Shown here piece after piece: positions 60,858 through 64,000 of a DNA stretch of 64,000 nt (position 1 is the stretch's first letter; each line of letters starts with the position of its first letter). Where the stretch lies: NCBI RefSeq assembly GCF_904067545.1, contig NZ_LR881183.1, positions 1,306,277 through 1,370,276 on the forward strand. Reading direction: 5' to 3'. The position numbers and the translations under genes are program-made. The notes beneath the pieces are model-generated. The model was not told the origin of the DNA. It worked only from the letters and a program-made list of their open reading frames with translations, and made no database searches. This DNA comes from Thermococcus camini (GTDB taxonomy: Archaea; Methanobacteriota_B; Thermococci; Thermococcales; Thermococcaceae).

Positions 60858-61622
60858 TCAGTCTATCGTCGCCTTCCTGAAGCTGAGAGCGGCAACCCCA
60901 GCGAACAGCGCCGCCAGACCCATGAGCACGACCCAGTCCGTTGCGATTCCAAAGGCCGGCTCAACCCCGGCCAGGTAGTAGCGGGAACCGTCTACCGCGT
61001 AGGTCAGCGGGTTCACCTTGGCCAGCCACTGCATCCACTCGGGCATCGTCTTTACCGGATAGAAGGCTCCGCTGAGGAAGGTCATGGGGAGCATTATCAT
61101 CATGACGATCATCTGGAAGCCTTCCATGCTGCTCATCTTGAGGGCTATTGCAACCCCCATTCCGGCTATGGCGAGGCCCACCAGGAAGCTAAGGCCGAGA
61201 GCAGGAAGGATTCCGCTCACTTTGAGGTCGGCGAGGGCGAAGCTGAGGATCAGGATTATGGCGCCCTGTATCATGGCCATGAGCGCTCCCCCGGTGATCC
61301 TGCCGAGTATTGCCTCGGTCCTGCTCGCGGGAGCTACCAAAATCTCCTTCAGGAAGCCGAACTGCTTGTCCCAGATGAGCGTTATGCCCTGCATGAAGCT
61401 CATGTTGAAGACGGTCATCGCTATTATTCCCGGCACGAGGTAGGTCATGTAGTCAACGCCGCCGAATATTTGAGACGCAAACGGGTTGTCGAAGACACCG
61501 CTCCAGCCCTTTCCGAAGAATATGAGCCAGATGAGAGGATTGATTATGCTCCCAATGACCCTCGCCCGTGAGCGGGAAAAGCGCTTCAGCTCGCGGTATA
61601 TCATGGTGAAAAAGACCTGCAT
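60858..61622 (-). CDS. ABC-2 type exporter permease
   Basis: A 254-residue membrane protein with six helices of the ABC2/DrrB type (RELKRFSRSRARVIGSIINP at the start; MTYLVPGIIAMTVFNMSFMQ; MIVMMIMLPMTFLSGAFYPV, then WLAKVNPLTYAVDGSRYY). It exports lipids, drugs or similar hydrophobic substrates with the ATPase encoded just upstream. ATG follows GGAGGTGATGGC, 4 nt after the ATPase stop. Confidence 0.9.
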   Translation of the reverse strand: MQVFFTMIYRELKRFSRSRARVIGSIINPLIWLIFFGKGWSGVFDNPFASQIFGGVDYMTYLVPGIIAMTVFNMSFMQGITLIWDKQFGFLKEILVAPASRTEAILGRITGGALMAMIQGAIILILSFALADLKVSGILPALGLSFLVGLAIAGMGVAIALKMSSMEGFQMIVMMIMLPMTFLSGAFYPVKTMPEWMQWLAKVNPLTYAVDGSRYYLAGVEPAFGIATDWVVLMGLAALFAGVAALSFRKATID

Positions 61623-61626
61623 GCCA

Positions 61627-62610
61627 TCACCTCCTCATACGGGCTTTCATTATCATCCTTGCCACGTTTCCCTCACCGCCTTCGTCCCTGATCTCTCTGC
61701 CCGTCAGATGTAGGAAGACGTCGTTGAGCGTCGGCCGGTGATAGGTGACCTCAAGGATTTTGACACCCGATTCCTTTGCCAGCTCGAAGAGCCTGGGAAG
61801 GGCTTCAGCGGCGTTGTCCACGTCAAGGCGAACCCTCCCGTCGGGTAAAAGCCTGCAGCCCTTGATGAAATCCGCTTTGAGGCACTTGAGGTCCTCCCTT
61901 GCCTGGAGCTTCAGGTAGATTATGTCGTTGCCGACAAGTTTCTTCAGCTCTTCAGCCGTTCCTTCGGCGATTATCTTTCCGTGGTCCATTATCGCTATCC
62001 TGTCAGCTAACTGCTCCGCCTCGTCCATGTAGTGCGTCGTGAGGAAAATCGTCATGTTGTGCTCTTCCTTCATGGCCCTTATGTAGTCCCAGATGTGGGC
62101 CCTGGTCTGCGGGTCGAGGCCTATCGTGGGCTCATCGAGGAACAGTATTTCGGGCTCGTGAAGAAGGGAGCGCGCTATCTCAAGCCTTCTCTGCATTCCG
62201 CCGGAGAAGAACTTAAGGGGCCTGTCCTTGAACTCCCAGAGCTCGACGAACTTGAGGAGGCGCTCGATTTTTTCCTTCAGTTCGTTTCCACTCAGGCCGT
62301 ATATCCTGCCGTGGATGAGCATGTTCTCATAGGCGGTAAGCTCTCTATCAACGCTCGGATCCTGAAAGACTATGCCTATCTTCTTCCTAACCGCTATCGG
62401 CTCCTTAACGACGTCATGACCGGCAACTATGGCCTTTCCGGCCGTCGGCTTCAACAATGTAGTGAGGACGTGGACGGTTGTGGTCTTCCCGGCCCCGTTG
62501 GGACCCAGAAAGGCAAATATCTCGCCCCGTCTCACGTTGAAGGATATTCCCTTAACGGCTTCAAAATCCCCGTACTTCTTCACCAGGTTCTCAACCTCAA
62601 TCGCGTTCAT
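61627..62610 (-). CDS. ABC exporter ATPase, DrrA/daunorubicin-resistance type
   Basis: A 327-residue ATPase: Walker A GPNGAGKTTTVHVLTTL (about 35-51), Q-loop GIVFQDPSVDREL, signature FSGGMQRRLEIARSL, Walker B EILFLDEPTIGLDPQTRAHI, H-loop FLTTHYMDEAEQL, and the C-terminal DrrA-type extension. ATG at 62608-62610 follows GGTGGACGGT and overlaps the end of the padR gene by 14 bp. With the permease it forms a two-component exporter under PadR control. Confidence 0.92.
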   Translation of the reverse strand: MNAIEVENLVKKYGDFEAVKGISFNVRRGEIFAFLGPNGAGKTTTVHVLTTLLKPTAGKAIVAGHDVVKEPIAVRKKIGIVFQDPSVDRELTAYENMLIHGRIYGLSGNELKEKIERLLKFVELWEFKDRPLKFFSGGMQRRLEIARSLLHEPEILFLDEPTIGLDPQTRAHIWDYIRAMKEEHNMTIFLTTHYMDEAEQLADRIAIMDHGKIIAEGTAEELKKLVGNDIIYLKLQAREDLKCLKADFIKGCRLLPDGRVRLDVDNAAEALPRLFELAKESGVKILEVTYHRPTLNDVFLHLTGREIRDEGGEGNVARMIMKARMRR

Positions 62611-63061
62611 ACCGTCCACCTCCAAGTAGAATCAGCCTGAGTTTCTTCGCGCAGCCGGTGAACAGCTCCTTGATCTCCTCCCTCTGCTCGTCCGTCAGGT
62701 CATCCATCGACTCAAAGAGCTCCCTAAAGGCGGCCTTCAGCTCGTCGCCCCCCAGCTCAAGGAATGCCTTGTAGGCGCGCATTCTTCGTTTTGCCTCAAT
62801 TAGCTCTTCCGCGTGCTCTGAGAGGTACTCCAGTCCCTTCTCGGTGATCACGTAGGTTTTTTTCTCCCTCTCCCCCCTGCCGGCCACCTCAATGAGCCCA
62901 CTCCTCTTCAGGGACGCGAGGATTGGATAGACCGTGCCAGCGCTGAGCTTCATACCGTACCTTTCTTCCAGCTCCGCCATTATGCCGTAGCCGTGCATCG
63001 GCTCCCGGAGGAGGTCGAGGATAAGTACCTTCATATGACCGCGAAAACTTGGGCGCTCCAT
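62597..63061 (-). CDS. PadR-family transcriptional repressor
   Basis: A 154-residue PadR regulator: winged helix (ILDLLREPMHGYGIMAELEE; SAGTVYPILASLKRSGLIEV; EREKKTYVITEKGLEYLSEH) followed by a dimerisation coil (EELIEAKRRMRAYKAFLELG). PadR proteins repress exporters and release DNA on binding hydrophobic ligands. ATG at 63059-63061 follows GGTGGAGAA. A palindrome at 63072-63091 lies between its TATA box and start codon, suggesting autorepression of the padR-ABC operon. Confidence 0.9.
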   Translation of the reverse strand: MERPSFRGHMKVLILDLLREPMHGYGIMAELEERYGMKLSAGTVYPILASLKRSGLIEVAGRGEREKKTYVITEKGLEYLSEHAEELIEAKRRMRAYKAFLELGGDELKAAFRELFESMDDLTDEQREEIKELFTGCAKKLRLILLGGGRYERD

Positions 63062-63071
63062 TTTCTCCACC

Positions 63072-63104
63072 GATATATCGTTCGATATGTCATCCTTATA
63101 AACC
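63072..63104. promoter_or_regulatory. Bidirectional promoter with PadR-type palindrome
   Basis: ATATCG-TT-CGATAT (63075-63088), extended with one mismatch to GATATATCGTTCGATATGTC (63072-63091), is adjacent to the TATA element 63094-63104 (CCTTATAAACC rightward, GGTTTATAAGG leftward). On the padR side the dyad covers the expected RNA start, a classic repressor position. The rightward start would serve the gene at 63133. Confidence 0.65.
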
Positions 63105-63132
63105 TTCCCTCAGAGTACTCACGGGTGATAAG

Positions 63133-63564
63133 ATGCGGCTGGTTCTCAAGCCCCTCTTCGAGGCCGAGCTGCCGGCCGATTTCAGCGAGGTCATAAAGGG
63201 CAAGCTCATGGGAGAAGAACTCAGGACAGGTGAGGAAATCGAAGTGGAGCTCCTCGGAAAGCCCCTCCGATTCAAGGTCGTCCTCGCGGAGCCCTCGCCG
63301 CTGAAAGTCAGAAGAAACACGAGGATAGAGTTCTCGCATGGGGAGGTTGAAGTCGTTGATTTTGAGTTCGATGAACCGGTTAATGATGTAATCCCCTTCG
63401 ATGGTGGCTTCGTTGTTGTGCTCGAGAGAGAGGTTCTGATTCTGAACCAGGACTGGCAAAAGATTTATAGCGATGAGTTCGAGGACCTTAACAAAGTTAG
63501 GGTTTCCAAAGGAAAGGTGGTGATAATCCATGGAGAAAGAAAAATCAGGCTCGTTAAGCCTTGA
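63133..63564 (+). CDS. Conserved Thermococcales protein of unknown function
   Basis: A 143-residue acidic, beta-rich protein (LKPLFEAELPADFSEVIKGK; TGEEIEVELLGKPLRFKVVL; GEVEVVDFEFDEPVNDVIPF; VLEREVLILNQDWQKIYSDE). No catalytic motif is seen; it may be the DUF6849-type protein of this order, but I am not sure. ATG at 63133 follows GGTGATAAG; the open frame to 63049 crosses the promoter. Its last 35 bp overlap the start of nth, so the two are co-translated. Confidence 0.65.
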   Translation: MRLVLKPLFEAELPADFSEVIKGKLMGEELRTGEEIEVELLGKPLRFKVVLAEPSPLKVRRNTRIEFSHGEVEVVDFEFDEPVNDVIPFDGGFVVVLEREVLILNQDWQKIYSDEFEDLNKVRVSKGKVVIIHGERKIRLVKP

Positions 63565-64000
63565 AAAGTTCACCTTCGATGAAAGCTGGGAGGAGAAGAG
63601 AAAGCGTGCGGAGAGAATCGTCGAGATTCTGATGGAGACGCACCCCAGGGAAAAGCTCCTCATCGGCGACCCCTACAGGACCTTAGTCCACTGCATAATC
63701 TCACAGCGCATGAGGGACGAGGTAACTTACCGCGTCTGGGAGGAGTTATTCAAGAAGTATCACGACATCGAGACGATAGCAAAAACACCGGTTGAGGAGA
63801 TGCAGGAGTTTCTAAGGAAGAACGGGGTCGGCCTCTGGAAGACCAAGGGCGAGTGGATTGTCAAGGTCTCGCAGATAATCCTCGAAAAGTACGGCGGAAA
63901 GGTTCCAGATGACATTAGAAAGCTGATGGAGCTTCCTGGAATCGGAAGAAAGTGCGCCAACATAGTCTTAGCTTATGGCTTCGGAAGGCAGGCCATTCCA
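63530..64000 (+). CDS. nth: Endonuclease III (partial, runs past window end)
   Basis: The frame begins MEKEKSGSLSLEKFTFDESW at 63530 (after GGTGGTGATAATCC) and continues to the window end, about 157 codons. It has the helix-hairpin-helix glycosylase fold: LVHCIISQRMRDEVTYRVWE, GLWKTKGEWIVKVSQIILEK, and the HhH ELPGIGRKCANIV. It is a DNA glycosylase/AP lyase that removes oxidised pyrimidines. The catalytic Lys/Asp region and any 4Fe-4S cysteines lie beyond 64000 and could not be checked. Confidence 0.88.
   Translation, partial: MEKEKSGSLSLEKFTFDESWEEKRKRAERIVEILMETHPREKLLIGDPYRTLVHCIISQRMRDEVTYRVWEELFKKYHDIETIAKTPVEEMQEFLRKNGVGLWKTKGEWIVKVSQIILEKYGGKVPDDIRKLMELPGIGRKCANIVLAYGFGRQAIP

Overview
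The window is chromosomal DNA of a hyperthermophilic euryarchaeon of the order Thermococcales, most likely Thermococcus. The evidence is: archaeal-type genes (S28e, L7Ae, archaeal PEP carboxylase, archaeal PGK, 375-residue TyrRS, TmcA, ASH-Ski2-like helicase), a euryarchaeal arl (fla) operon, three secreted proteins with the CGP-CTERM tail found in this order, TATA boxes of the TTTATAA/TTTTTAAA type about 25-35 nt before starts, and GGTGA/GGAGG ribosome sites. No rRNA gene or CRISPR array was seen; there is one tRNA.

Layout. 0-4.2 kb: end of a ribosomal cluster (S28e, L7Ae), a zinc-ribbon protein, a membrane-bound winged-helix protein and a PAPS-reductase-like/ferredoxin fusion, all on the minus strand. 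4.2-7.2 kb: a stomatin/NfeD pair and a deaminase-type amidohydrolase. 7.2-17.9 kb: a complete archaellum operon (arlB-C-D-F-G-H-I-J) ending in an uncharacterised secreted protein, headed by a methyltransferase and a probable EarA activator; EarA-type TACATA sites lie before arlB. 18.3-21.6 kb: asnS, then a small accessory patch (RelBE toxin-antitoxin, membrane-anchored PD-(D/E)xK nuclease, broken SSV-type integrase N-terminus) abutting tRNA-Arg. 21.7-27.5 kb: orphan thiamine-type binding protein, Na/Ca exchanger, two tandem NYN-domain proteins, TmcA. 27.5-34.4 kb: an operon of three unknown membrane proteins, divergent from an acylaminoacyl peptidase, then an AT-rich HEPN-type gene and a VapC remnant. 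34.4-40.6 kb: PEP carboxylase, a degenerate MobA-like protein, a secreted GATase-fold protein, and a biotin ECF transport locus (bioY divergent from a BirA-like repressor, EcfA and EcfT). 40.6-46.9 kb: conserved membrane and unknown proteins, the ASH-Ski2-like helicase, an Lrp regulator, TyrRS. 47-55.4 kb: secreted CGP-CTERM proteins around a complete ABC importer (lipoprotein, fused double permease, ATPase). 55.6-64 kb: a nuclease-like 712-residue protein, pgk with a glycolytic-regulator motif, small membrane proteins, a PadR-controlled ABC exporter and the start of endonuclease III.

The most interesting points are: (1) the BirA homologue in the biotin locus has lost the KWPND ligase motif and the C-terminal domain but keeps its DNA-binding domain, and a 29-bp palindrome spans the shared bioY/birA promoter, which suggests a ligase-dead biotin repressor; (2) three solo hairpin elements share TTTCTTTTGAAAGC and a GGAGG-GTCAG-like end, resembling right ends of IS200/IS605 (TnpB) elements without any transposase; (3) one of the tandem NYN proteins has lost its acidic catalytic residues; (4) accessory genes (HEPN-type protein, membrane-anchored nuclease, RelBE) sit beside integrase and VapC remnants; (5) the arl operon ends in an unassigned secreted protein. 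All functional calls are from reading the sequence; no database search was run.
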